19,726 nt of DNA from CAVPDE01 sp964580575 (GTDB lineage: Bacteria > Desulfobacterota > DSM-4660 > Desulfatiglandales > HGW-15). A program made the position numbers and the translations under genes. Shown here piece by piece: positions 8,292 through 14,521 of this stretch. Position 1 is the first letter of the stretch; every line of letters begins with the position of its first letter. The stretch covers positions 1-19,726 of the forward strand of contig CAZOLJ010000078.1 of assembly GCA_964580575.1 (NCBI GenBank), in the 5' to 3' direction. Below the pieces are notes generated by a model, which was not told the DNA's origin, ran no database searches, and saw only the letters and a program-made list of their open reading frames with translations.

Positions 8292-8317
8292 TCGTCTTGG
8301 GTTGAGGAGCTTTTGGT

Positions 8318-8809
8318 ATGGGATGGGGGGAAGTGAAAAAAGCAATTCGGCGCATCAACTACATCGTCTGTGCCATCGGCATGGCCATGATCATTCCGCT
8401 CATGCTGTTGACTTTTGCGGATGTCATGCTGCGAGGCTTTTTCAACAAACCCATTCCCGGCACTTTCGAGATCTCCCAGTATATGTTGGCCGTCTTCATC
8501 CTGCTGGGTGCCGCATACACCCAGCAGGTGAAGGGCCACGTGGGTGTCGACTTCGTCACATCCCGGCTTTCGCCTCGCCTTCGGGCGATCTGCGAGATCG
8601 CCACCACCCTTCTCAGCTTGTTGATCATTGCCATCGTCGTCTGGCAGGGATGGGTTGAAGGAATCACTGAAAAGGCAGTCTCAGACCAACTGAGAATTCC
8701 GCAATACCCCTTCCGGGTGCTAGTTGCTGTGGGAGGATTTCTTCTCTGGCTCGAACTCCTCATGGATCTCTTCGGCTCCTTCGGAAAACTCAGGAGGAAT
8801 GAACAGTGA
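8318..8809 (+). CDS. dctQ: TRAP transporter small permease (DctQ family)
   Basis: A 163-residue integral membrane protein with four predicted helices (about residues 15-38, 50-68, 90-110 and 130-150), the standard DctQ plan. The sequence TFADVMLRGFFNKPIPGTFEISQYM between the first two helices, given here as the span of about residues 28-53, is characteristic of the family. It supports the large permease in Na+-driven import of the solute delivered by the binding protein. It begins 26 nt after the binding-protein stop and ends in a GTGA overlap with the large permease, so the three genes are cotranscribed. Confidence 0.92.
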   Translation: MGWGEVKKAIRRINYIVCAIGMAMIIPLMLLTFADVMLRGFFNKPIPGTFEISQYMLAVFILLGAAYTQQVKGHVGVDFVTSRLSPRLRAICEIATTLLSLLIIAIVVWQGWVEGITEKAVSDQLRIPQYPFRVLVAVGGFLLWLELLMDLFGSFGKLRRNEQ

Positions 8810-10113
8810 CCCCTATCGCTGCGGGAATCGTCGGGAGCTTTGTTCTCCTTGTTCTCTTGTTCCTTGGAATGCCCATTGCGTTCGTCATGATGTTCGTGGG
8901 CTTCCTGGGTATCAGCTACCTGGCCTCTGTACACGCGGCGCTGCCGGTCGTGGCCAACACGGTTTATGAGACAGCGGCTTATTACCCCTACACGATCATT
9001 CCTCTTTTTATTCTCATGGGCGCCTTTGCCGGTGGTGCGGGCATTACGGCCAAGCTTTACGGGTCCTTTGACAAATGGTTCAGAAAGCTGCCCGGCGGCC
9101 TGGGCATTGCGACCATCGGAGCATGCGCCTGTTTCGCCGCCCTCAGCGGCTCTTCTGTCGCTGCCGCAGCGGCGATGGGCACCATTGCCATCCCTGAAAT
9201 GAGGCGGTTTAAATATGATCCTGCTCTTGCTGTAGGAGTCGTCGCGGCAGGAGGGACTCTCAGCTTTCTCATTCCCCCTTCTCTGGGGTTTGTCGTTTAC
9301 GGAATGCTCACCGAGCAATCCATTGGGAGACTGCTGGTTTCCGGCATTCTTCCCGGCGTTGTGCTTTCTCTAGCCTTTGTCGCCGTCATCGTTGTCAAGG
9401 TGAAACTCAATCCTGCGCTTGCTCCCGCCACTCCCGGCCATGTGGCTTGGAGGGAGAAGTTCCGCGCTCTGGGAGGGATTTGGGAAACCATGCTCGTCTT
9501 CTTCATTGTTATGGGCGGCATCTATCTTGGTTTCGTCAATCCCACCGAAGCGGGAGCCATCGGCGCCACAGCTCTTTTTATCATTGTCATCAGCAAACTG
9601 AAACTCACTTGGAGAGGGCTTTCTACGGCCCTTCTCGATGCCACCAGAATTTCCGTCTTGGTGCTCTTCCTGGTGGCCGGGGCGAACGTGTTCAGCTACT
9701 TTCTCGCCCTTTCCACCATCCCCGCCTCCGTGTCGGCGTGGATGGCCGCTCTCGATATTTCGCCCTACGCCGTCCTCGCCATCATCGTGCTGATTTACGT
9801 TGTGCTGGGTTGCTTTCTCGATGCCATCTCCATGATGGTCCTCACCATGCCGGTCATTTTTCCGGTGGTCAAGACTCTGGGGTTCGACCCGATCTGGTTC
9901 GGCGTCGTCTGCGTCATGATGATGGAGGCAGGCCTCATCACCCCACCGGTAGGGCTCAATGTCTACACGCTTGCCGGAGTGGTCAAGGACGTGCCCATGT
10001 CAACGATTTTCCGCGGCTCCATGCCTTTTCTTTACGCCATGATCGCAGTGACGATTCTCATTACCATCTTCCCCGGCATTGCCCTGTACCTGCCATCCAT
10101 GATGGGTCGATAG
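8806..10113 (+). CDS. dctM: TRAP transporter large permease (DctM family)
   Basis: Channel-forming subunit of the TRAP importer, 435 residues with about 12 hydrophobic helices. Family features include the ALSGSSVAAAAAMG segment, the re-entrant-loop type sequence LIPPSLGFVVYG and its second-half counterpart LITPPVGLNVY, which reflect the internal pseudo-repeat of DctM proteins. The GTG start at 8806 overlaps the DctQ stop and has AGGAGG at 8792-8797, 8 nt upstream. It couples solute uptake to an ion gradient, usually Na+. A small GGCTGC/GCAGCC hairpin follows the stop (10116-10138) without a T-run, a poor terminator candidate. Confidence 0.94.
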   Translation: MTPIAAGIVGSFVLLVLLFLGMPIAFVMMFVGFLGISYLASVHAALPVVANTVYETAAYYPYTIIPLFILMGAFAGGAGITAKLYGSFDKWFRKLPGGLGIATIGACACFAALSGSSVAAAAAMGTIAIPEMRRFKYDPALAVGVVAAGGTLSFLIPPSLGFVVYGMLTEQSIGRLLVSGILPGVVLSLAFVAVIVVKVKLNPALAPATPGHVAWREKFRALGGIWETMLVFFIVMGGIYLGFVNPTEAGAIGATALFIIVISKLKLTWRGLSTALLDATRISVLVLFLVAGANVFSYFLALSTIPASVSAWMAALDISPYAVLAIIVLIYVVLGCFLDAISMMVLTMPVIFPVVKTLGFDPIWFGVVCVMMMEAGLITPPVGLNVYTLAGVVKDVPMSTIFRGSMPFLYAMIAVTILITIFPGIALYLPSMMGR

Positions 10114-10158
10114 CAGGCTGCTGATTATTCCGGCAGCCCTCTTGAGTATTCAGCTGGA

Positions 10159-10172
10159 AATAGTATACTATT
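10159..10172. promoter_or_regulatory. perfect 14-bp palindrome AATAGTATACTATT
   Basis: The sequence equals its own reverse complement over all 14 bases and lies between dctM and the inverted-repeat element upstream of hgcA. Symmetric AT-rich sites with a GTATAC centre are typical of dimeric regulators, including GntR-family ones. No promoter could be aligned to it, so a role is unproven. Confidence 0.35.
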
Positions 10173-10178
10173 ACGTTG

Positions 10179-10374
10179 GTGTTGTGCCCCAGAAGAAGTT
10201 GTCATCTCGACCGAAGGGAGAGATCTGACTCGCCAAGGCGAGTCATCCTGAGCAAGGCGAAGGATCTACTGATAATTGATCGATCCCTCTCTCTGCTCGG
10301 GACAATGCTCCGCATTGGATTCCTCACTTCGTTCGAAATGACATCTTATTGAACGTATGTATGGGACACAACAC
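10179..10374. repeat. MITE-like element upstream of hgcA
   Basis: The ends GTGTTGTGCCCCA (10179-10191) and TGGGACACAACAC (10362-10374) are inverted repeats with one mismatch. Nested inside are arms beginning GTCATCTCGACCGAAGGG (10200) and ending TTCGTTCGAAATGAC (10342), a core that is dispersed widely in bacterial intergenic DNA. There is no coding capacity. With flanking sequence it fills the gap of about 320 nt between dctM and hgcA. The left core arm is nearly the reverse complement of the right arm of the element at 12160-12250. Confidence 0.72.
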
Positions 10375-10439
10375 TGGTTATTGATAAGTTAGCCCCAAGC
10401 AATCTTCACAGTATGCATGATGCACAGAAAGAAGATCGG

Positions 10440-11489
10440 ATGTCGAACACGGAATTTCGAATGATCAATCCTCCTGCGGATCGAATCCCTCAAGTCTCCT
10501 CATCCTGGACCAACGCCGATTATCTCGGCACCTTTAAAGCCCGGTGGGGAATCGGCCGGATGCACTACACGGTAGATCCCGGGCTCTATGCCTTGGGACG
10601 GCCGGACGAAAAATCTCCGGTCCTCGTGACAGCAAACTACAAGATGAGCTTCGACCGGCTGCGGAAGGCCTTGCCCGGCCGTAATGCATGGATTCTGGTC
10701 CTCGACACCAAGGGCATCAACGTGTGGTGTGCGGCAGGCAAAGGCACCTTTGGCACTGAGGAACTTGTGGCGAGGATAGGAGCAAGCGGGCTTGAACGAG
10801 TTGTGTCGCACAGGGAGGTGATTCTTCCTCAGCTCGCCGCACCCGGTGTTGCCGCTCATCAGGTCAAAAAGCTTTCCGGCTTCAAGGCCGTTTTCGGTCC
10901 CATCCGAGCTGAAGATCTGCCGGCCTTTATGGACAAGGGCATGAAGGCGACAGCGGAAATGCGTTTCAAGGCATTCACAACCTGGGAGCGCTTCGTTCTC
11001 ATTCCGGTGGAGCTCGTTGGAGCCTTGAAGGCAGCCCTGGTGATTATTCCTGTCCTCCTGATCCTCAGCGGGCTTCTCGGGCCGGCCGGTTTCTGGCCCA
11101 ATGTGCTGAACCAGGGACTTTTCGCAGTTCAAGCTTTAATCACAGCAATTCTTGCCGGAGCCGTGCTCACGCCCTTGCTGCTTCCCTGGCTTCCAGGACG
11201 GGCCTTCTCATTAAAGAGCCTGGGTCCAGCGCTTTGTTGCGCTCTGCTCCTTTTGCTTTTGCGATGGGGGGATGGCGTGAAACCAGGCGGCCTTCTTGAA
11301 ATGATCGGCTGGGTCTTGGTCATCCTTTCGGCTACTGCGTACCTTGGCATGAACTTTACAGGCGCATCGACCTACACCTCCTTATCGGGAGTGAAGAAGG
11401 AAATGCGCTGGTCCCTGCCTTTCCAGATCGGAGGCGGGGTCACGGGCCTTGTTCTCTGGGTGGTCTCAATGCTAATAGAAACTCAATAA
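10440..11489 (+). CDS. hgcA: mercury methylation corrinoid protein HgcA
   Basis: Inner-membrane corrinoid protein that carries a methyl group to Hg(II); HgcA with HgcB is the known requirement for methylmercury formation. The N-terminal cytosolic corrinoid domain (about 30-180) contains the diagnostic cap-helix motif NVWCAAGK at residues 94-101, with Cys97 in the place of the cobalt-coordinating cysteine. It is followed by GTFGTEELVARI and preceded by ANYKMSFDRLRKAL. About five membrane helices follow (roughly 195-349). The family relative without this membrane part is the CFeSP large subunit of the acetyl-CoA pathway. At 349 residues the length fits HgcA. ATG 10440 is used; an in-frame ATG at 10413 would add nine residues, and neither has a strong ribosome binding site. 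hgcB lies downstream across a repeat element. Confidence 0.95.
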   Translation: MSNTEFRMINPPADRIPQVSSSWTNADYLGTFKARWGIGRMHYTVDPGLYALGRPDEKSPVLVTANYKMSFDRLRKALPGRNAWILVLDTKGINVWCAAGKGTFGTEELVARIGASGLERVVSHREVILPQLAAPGVAAHQVKKLSGFKAVFGPIRAEDLPAFMDKGMKATAEMRFKAFTTWERFVLIPVELVGALKAALVIIPVLLILSGLLGPAGFWPNVLNQGLFAVQALITAILAGAVLTPLLLPWLPGRAFSLKSLGPALCCALLLLLLRWGDGVKPGGLLEMIGWVLVILSATAYLGMNFTGASTYTSLSGVKKEMRWSLPFQIGGGVTGLVLWVVSMLIETQ

Positions 11490-11513
11490 GGGATTTACAA
11501 ATCCCCCCATCGA

Positions 11514-11660
11514 ACCTGTCCGACAACTCTCCCCACTCCAGCCTGGTGGGGAGGGGAGGGGGAAACAAAAGCGTCTAACAATAACAGCTCTATTCTCCAC
11601 CCCCACCCTAACCCTCCCCCGTCAAGGGGGAGAGGGAAAATTGGGGTTGTCGGACAGGGG
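11514..11660. repeat. MITE-like element between hgcA and hgcB
   Basis: The ends CCTGTCCGACAAC (11515-11527) and GTTGTCGGACAGG (11646-11658) are exact inverted repeats. ATCGA occurs just outside both ends (11509-11513 and 11661-11665), a candidate 5-bp target duplication. The interior is G/C-rich with two smaller hairpins (CTCCCCAC/GTGGGGAG near 11528-11552 and TCCCCC/GGGGGA near 11616-11632). There is no coding capacity. It accounts for more than half of the 269-nt spacer; the remainder (11666-11758) carries only the hgcB ribosome binding site. Confidence 0.78.
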
Positions 11661-11758
11661 ATCGAGGCTTGCCCGCCTCTGGTGCGGGGATTCTGACTGA
11701 CTCAGCGTACTGACAATTCATTTATCGAGTTTGCATTGCTTGATCGCGGAGTTTGAGT

Positions 11759-12100
11759 ATGGGACAGCTGATTTATCTTAAGGATGTGGTGACTCTTGCC
11801 CTGAATGAAGAGAAGTGCGCAGGCTGCGGCACATGCGAAGTCGTATGCCCTCACAATGTGTTTCGTTTGAACAACGGCAAAGTGACGGTTGTCGGTCGCG
11901 ACGCGTGCATGGAGTGCGGCGCATGCGCCACCAATTGCCCGACCGAGGCGATTACCGTTCAAAGCGGTGTGGGCTGCGCCGCAGCAGTGATCAATGCCGC
12001 TCTGGGACGGAGCAGTTCTTCGTGCTGCTGTGTCATCGAACCCAAAAAACCCGGCGACCCACAAACCACCTTGCAGAACCCAAAATCAGGATGCTGCTAA
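11759..12100 (+). CDS. hgcB: mercury methylation ferredoxin HgcB
   Basis: A 113-residue ferredoxin, the obligate partner of HgcA, thought to reduce its corrinoid and possibly to handle Hg(II). There are two 4Fe-4S motifs: CAGCGTCEVVCP (Cys20, 23, 26, 30) and CMECGACATNCP (Cys50, 53, 56, 60). The extra conserved cysteine is Cys73 in GVGCAAAV. The C-terminal vicinal cysteines typical of HgcB appear as a triplet (Cys89-91), with a further pair at the very end (Cys112-113). The tail is longer than in the Pseudodesulfovibrio ND132 protein, which as I recall is about 95 residues. The start is ATG 11759 with GGAG at 11748-11751; an in-frame TTG at 11753 sits too close to that site. Confidence 0.93.
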   Translation: MGQLIYLKDVVTLALNEEKCAGCGTCEVVCPHNVFRLNNGKVTVVGRDACMECGACATNCPTEAITVQSGVGCAAAVINAALGRSSSSCCCVIEPKKPGDPQTTLQNPKSGCC

Positions 12101-12159
12101 CCCGAGATCCTTTCTCATTCCCCCGCCCTCCCCTTCCCCCCAGCGGGTAGCGCCACAAC

Positions 12160-12250
12160 GTCATTTCGAGTCCCGCTTAGAAAGCGAGGCGAGAAATCTT
12201 GATTCTGCACGCATTAGGATTCCAGGATTTCTCCCTTCGGTCGAAATGAC
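12160..12250. repeat. inverted-repeat element after hgcB
   Basis: The left arm GTCATTTCGAG (from 12160) and the right arm ending CGGTCGAAATGAC (12250) enclose GAGAAATC/GATTTCTC inner arms. The right arm (12226-12250) reverse-complemented matches the left core arm of the element at 10200-10224 at 23 of 25 positions, so the two copies are in opposite orientation around hgcAB. The rest of the 219-nt gap between the converging genes is C-rich and shows nothing else. Confidence 0.7.
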
Positions 12251-12319
12251 GGAAAAGACACTCCTCGTGACTGCAAAACAAACTCCACCGGAAAATATTT
12301 GAGCTAATACCCATCTCTT

Positions 12320-13504
12320 TCAGCTTTTCTTTTTGTCCTCCTCCGCCGGAACGAACTTGCCGATAGTTACGAGAGGCGCCGTGCGGCAGGCGCCGGGCGC
12401 ACAATTGCACGTTTCTGCATGGGGTTGACCTCTTAACCGCCCCACCAAGGAGCGAAAAACCCGGTACAGCGGCCCTGCGGACATCACCAATAGAACGAGC
12501 GCTCCCGCAACTTGAGCCCAAAGAGGAATGAGCTCTGCTGCTTGCCCAGCCACAGCCTGAGCTGAAATTCCGAAAAAAGCATAGACCTGATCGAGAGCCA
12601 GCCCACAGACAACGGATACCACTGCGATGGAAGTGAGGTAGATGGCGGTGGCTCGTTTTCCCAGAAGGCCGAAAAGAACGGTCAGGGAGGTGACATTGGT
12701 CGCCGGCCCTGCGAGGAGAAAAACAAGAGCGGCTCCTGGGCTGACCCCTTTGAGAATGAGGGCGGCGGCGATGGGGGTGGACGCCGTGGCGCAGATGTAC
12801 AGGGGAATTCCCACGGCAAGCATGATCAGCATGGCTGAGAGCCCGCCCCCAAGGTGTTTGGTCATGAGGTCAGATGGAATCATGGCAGTGATCACACCTG
12901 CAAGCAACAATCCCAAAAGGAACCAGGGCGCGATGTCTTCCCACAATTCGAAGAGGGCGTAGCTAAATCCCGCCTTGAGTTTTTCGAAAAAAGTGTGATG
13001 GCCCTTGTGCACTTCCGGAAGGCAATCCACCCCGTCACAGCAATTGTCCACCGTACAGCTGAGGTCAGGCTGGATTGTTTTTTCCTCTTTATCCGGACTA
13101 AGCATATTTTCCGCGATGCCCGCAACCGCTGCAGTGGTAAACGCTGCGACCGGTCTGGCTACCGTCATCACAGGATCAAGAAGCGCATAGGTGAGGGCAA
13201 TGGAATCCACCCCTGATTCCGGCGTGGAAATAAGAAAAGCCGTTGTCGCACCGTTGTTTGCTCCCTGCCGCTTGAGCGAGACCGCAGCGGGCAGGACTCC
13301 ACATGAGCACAAAGGAACAGGCACCCCCAGCGCGGCCGCTTTCAGCACGGAGCTTACCTTCCCCTTGCCCAGATGACGGCTCACCGCCTCCGGCCTTACA
13401 AAAACGCGCATCAGGCCTGCGACAAAGATCCCAAGCAATACATAGACGGAAGACTCCTGGAGAAGCTCCCAGGACTCCGTAAAAATTTCCAGGAGAATAT
13501 TCAT
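12320..13504 (-). CDS. SO_0444-type Cu/Zn efflux permease, Cys/His-rich
   Basis: A 394-residue inner-membrane permease of the YraQ/DUF318 superfamily, closest in features to the SO_0444 group annotated for copper/zinc efflux. It has two homologous membrane halves. PLCSCGVLP (64-72) in the first and ICATASTPIAAAL plus GPATNVTS in the second are the conserved signatures. The loop joining the halves carries Cys150, Cys155, Cys156, Cys161, His166, His169 and His170. The C-terminal tail has Cys366, Cys368 and Cys373. These are plausible soft-metal ligands. The start is ATG (13504) with GGAG 6 nt upstream; a GTG at 13516 is less likely. It converges on hgcB and diverges from the GntR regulator gene. 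Confidence 0.83.
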   Translation of the reverse strand: MNILLEIFTESWELLQESSVYVLLGIFVAGLMRVFVRPEAVSRHLGKGKVSSVLKAAALGVPVPLCSCGVLPAAVSLKRQGANNGATTAFLISTPESGVDSIALTYALLDPVMTVARPVAAFTTAAVAGIAENMLSPDKEEKTIQPDLSCTVDNCCDGVDCLPEVHKGHHTFFEKLKAGFSYALFELWEDIAPWFLLGLLLAGVITAMIPSDLMTKHLGGGLSAMLIMLAVGIPLYICATASTPIAAALILKGVSPGAALVFLLAGPATNVTSLTVLFGLLGKRATAIYLTSIAVVSVVCGLALDQVYAFFGISAQAVAGQAAELIPLWAQVAGALVLLVMSAGPLYRVFRSLVGRLRGQPHAETCNCAPGACRTAPLVTIGKFVPAEEDKKKS

Positions 13505-13567
13505 TGCCGTCTCCACAGCATCATCCCTGATCGATCGGACACCTTCATCAGTCCATCCTTTAACGCC

Positions 13568-13573
13568 ATTATA
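13568..13573 (-). promoter_or_regulatory. possible -10 box for the permease gene
   Basis: On the minus strand this reads TATAAT, a perfect sigma-70 -10 hexamer, about 64 nt upstream of the permease ATG. No good -35 hexamer is seen 16-18 nt further up, so support is weak. Confidence 0.3.
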
Positions 13574-13623
13574 AGCATCTTATTTCTTTGGTGCCATCGT
13601 GACCGGGAAAAGCCTCTTTTCAA

Positions 13624-13651
13624 TTGACATTCCCCTGAAATGGTATATTGT
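13624..13651 (+). promoter_or_regulatory. sigma-70-like promoter for the GntR regulator gene
   Basis: TTGACA (13624-13629), a perfect -35 hexamer, is followed after 16 nt by TATTGT (13646-13651), a fair -10. It points toward the regulator gene about 90 nt downstream and overlaps the palindromic operator candidate. Confidence 0.5.
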
Positions 13652-13665
13652 CTTTTGTAGACAAT
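13647..13665. promoter_or_regulatory. candidate GntR/FCD operator
   Basis: ATTGTC (13647-13652) and GACAAT (13660-13665) form an inverted repeat, with an inner TTGTAGACAA (13655-13664) whose TTGT/ACAA arms match the usual FadR/VanR-group operator form TTGTNNACAA. It overlaps the predicted -10 region, so binding would block initiation. Autoregulation is inferred from position and regulator family. Confidence 0.45.
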
Positions 13666-13683
13666 TTTCAGGAAACAGGTCAA

Positions 13684-13764
13684 ATGCGTTTTTCGCTTTT
13701 TTTCGGTCTACTTGAAAGAGCTTTTATCCCCTTTGCCCGCTATGAGAATCAAATCCATTGTTGA
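13684..13764 (+). other. possible 26-codon leader ORF overlapping the regulator start
   Basis: An ATG at 13684 has AGGA at 13670-13673 with a 10-nt gap and opens 26 codons ending at 13764, in a different frame from the regulator. It is the only start in this leader with a visible ribosome binding site, and the regulator's own starts lack one. It could provide translational coupling or be chance. Confidence 0.25.
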
Positions 13765-14395
13765 CCACACGGCCAAAGCCCTTGAAGACATGATCGTCAA
13801 GGGCAAGCTCAAGCCCGGTCAGAAAGTCAAGGAACAGGAGATCTCGACCCGCCTGGGGATCAGCCGCCCTCCCCTGCGCGAAGCCTTCAAAATCCTGGAA
13901 GCAGAGGGGCTCATCCGCAGGGAGCCCCGACGCGGTGTGTTCGTTTCCGAGCTCAAGGACGGCGATATCTGGGAGATCTACACGCTCAAGCTGGCTCTTT
14001 ACACGCTGGGAGTCACTCTGGCCATGGACAAGATCACCAACGGCGAAGTGGACAAACTTGAAAAGGTGGTCGTCCAGATGGAGAAAAGCGTCCAGGGAGA
14101 GAGCGGCCCGGATGTGATGAAATATGAGGAACTGAACAATCTTTTCCACGAGATGACCGCGAACATTGCGGGGCACACCCGGCTGAAGAGAATACAGCAA
14201 TCCCTGAACAACCAGATCAAGAGAATCGCCTACAGGTCCTTTGGGGACAGGAAGCATCTGGAGACCTCTTGCAAGTATCACAGAAAAATCCTGGATGCGA
14301 TCAAAGCAAGGGACAAGGCGAGAGCCGAGCAGCTCACGAGGGAACACATTCTCAAGGGGCTGGAGGTGCAGGAGAAAATAAGAAGACTGGAGTAA
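13742..14395 (+). CDS. GntR-family regulator with FCD domain
   Basis: A 217-residue DNA-binding regulator of the FadR subfamily. The N-terminal winged helix-turn-helix (about 10-70) contains LKPGQKVKEQEIS, GISRPPLREAFKILEAEGLI (39-58) and the wing PRRGVFVSEL. The C-terminal FCD ligand-binding domain ends with the YHRKILDAI and REHIL segments that carry metal-binding histidines in this family. Such proteins usually sense a carboxylate and repress a neighbouring catabolic operon, here presumably the dehydrogenase/Mo-enzyme/enamidase genes. ATG 13742 is used; TTG 13712 would add ten residues and neither has a clear ribosome binding site. The stop codon falls at the edge of a microrepeat block. 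The effector could be nicotinate or a pathway intermediate, by context only. Confidence 0.88.
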   Translation: MRIKSIVDHTAKALEDMIVKGKLKPGQKVKEQEISTRLGISRPPLREAFKILEAEGLIRREPRRGVFVSELKDGDIWEIYTLKLALYTLGVTLAMDKITNGEVDKLEKVVVQMEKSVQGESGPDVMKYEELNNLFHEMTANIAGHTRLKRIQQSLNNQIKRIAYRSFGDRKHLETSCKYHRKILDAIKARDKARAEQLTREHILKGLEVQEKIRRLE

Positions 14396-14492
14396 TGGAG
14401 TACTGGAGTATTGGAGTAATGGTAGAAAACAAGAAAAGCGGAGCATTGGGTTTACCAATACTCCATCACTCCAGTACTCCAACACTCCAATA
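14386..14492. repeat. GGAGTANT octamer microrepeat, inverted (copy 1)
   Basis: Four head-to-tail units of 8 nt (GGAGTAAT, GGAGTACT, GGAGTATT, GGAGTAAT) start at the regulator stop codon. After about 35 nt the reverse-complement units (ACTCC type) run to 14492, so the block can fold into a long hairpin. A second copy of the family is at 18547-18621. The gap's other content is the GGAGG (14510-14514) of the next gene. Confidence 0.75.
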
Positions 14493-14521
14493 ATTTTCAA
14501 TTCTTTCATGGAGGTTTTTTT

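Noticed and set aside
10114..10138. Terminator after dctM and copy of the 5666 element end
   Set aside because: CAGGCTGCTGA matches the element end for 11 nt only, with no second end nearby, and the small hairpin lacks a T-run.
10440..11489. HgcA as an acetyl-CoA pathway corrinoid protein (CdhD)
   Set aside because: The NVWCAAGK cap helix and the C-terminal membrane helices, plus the following HgcB, are specific to HgcA; CdhD lacks the membrane domain.
14386..14492. Possible CRISPR array in the microrepeat blocks
   Set aside because: The units are 7-9 nt, degenerate and contiguous without spacers, and reverse direction; no cas genes are present.
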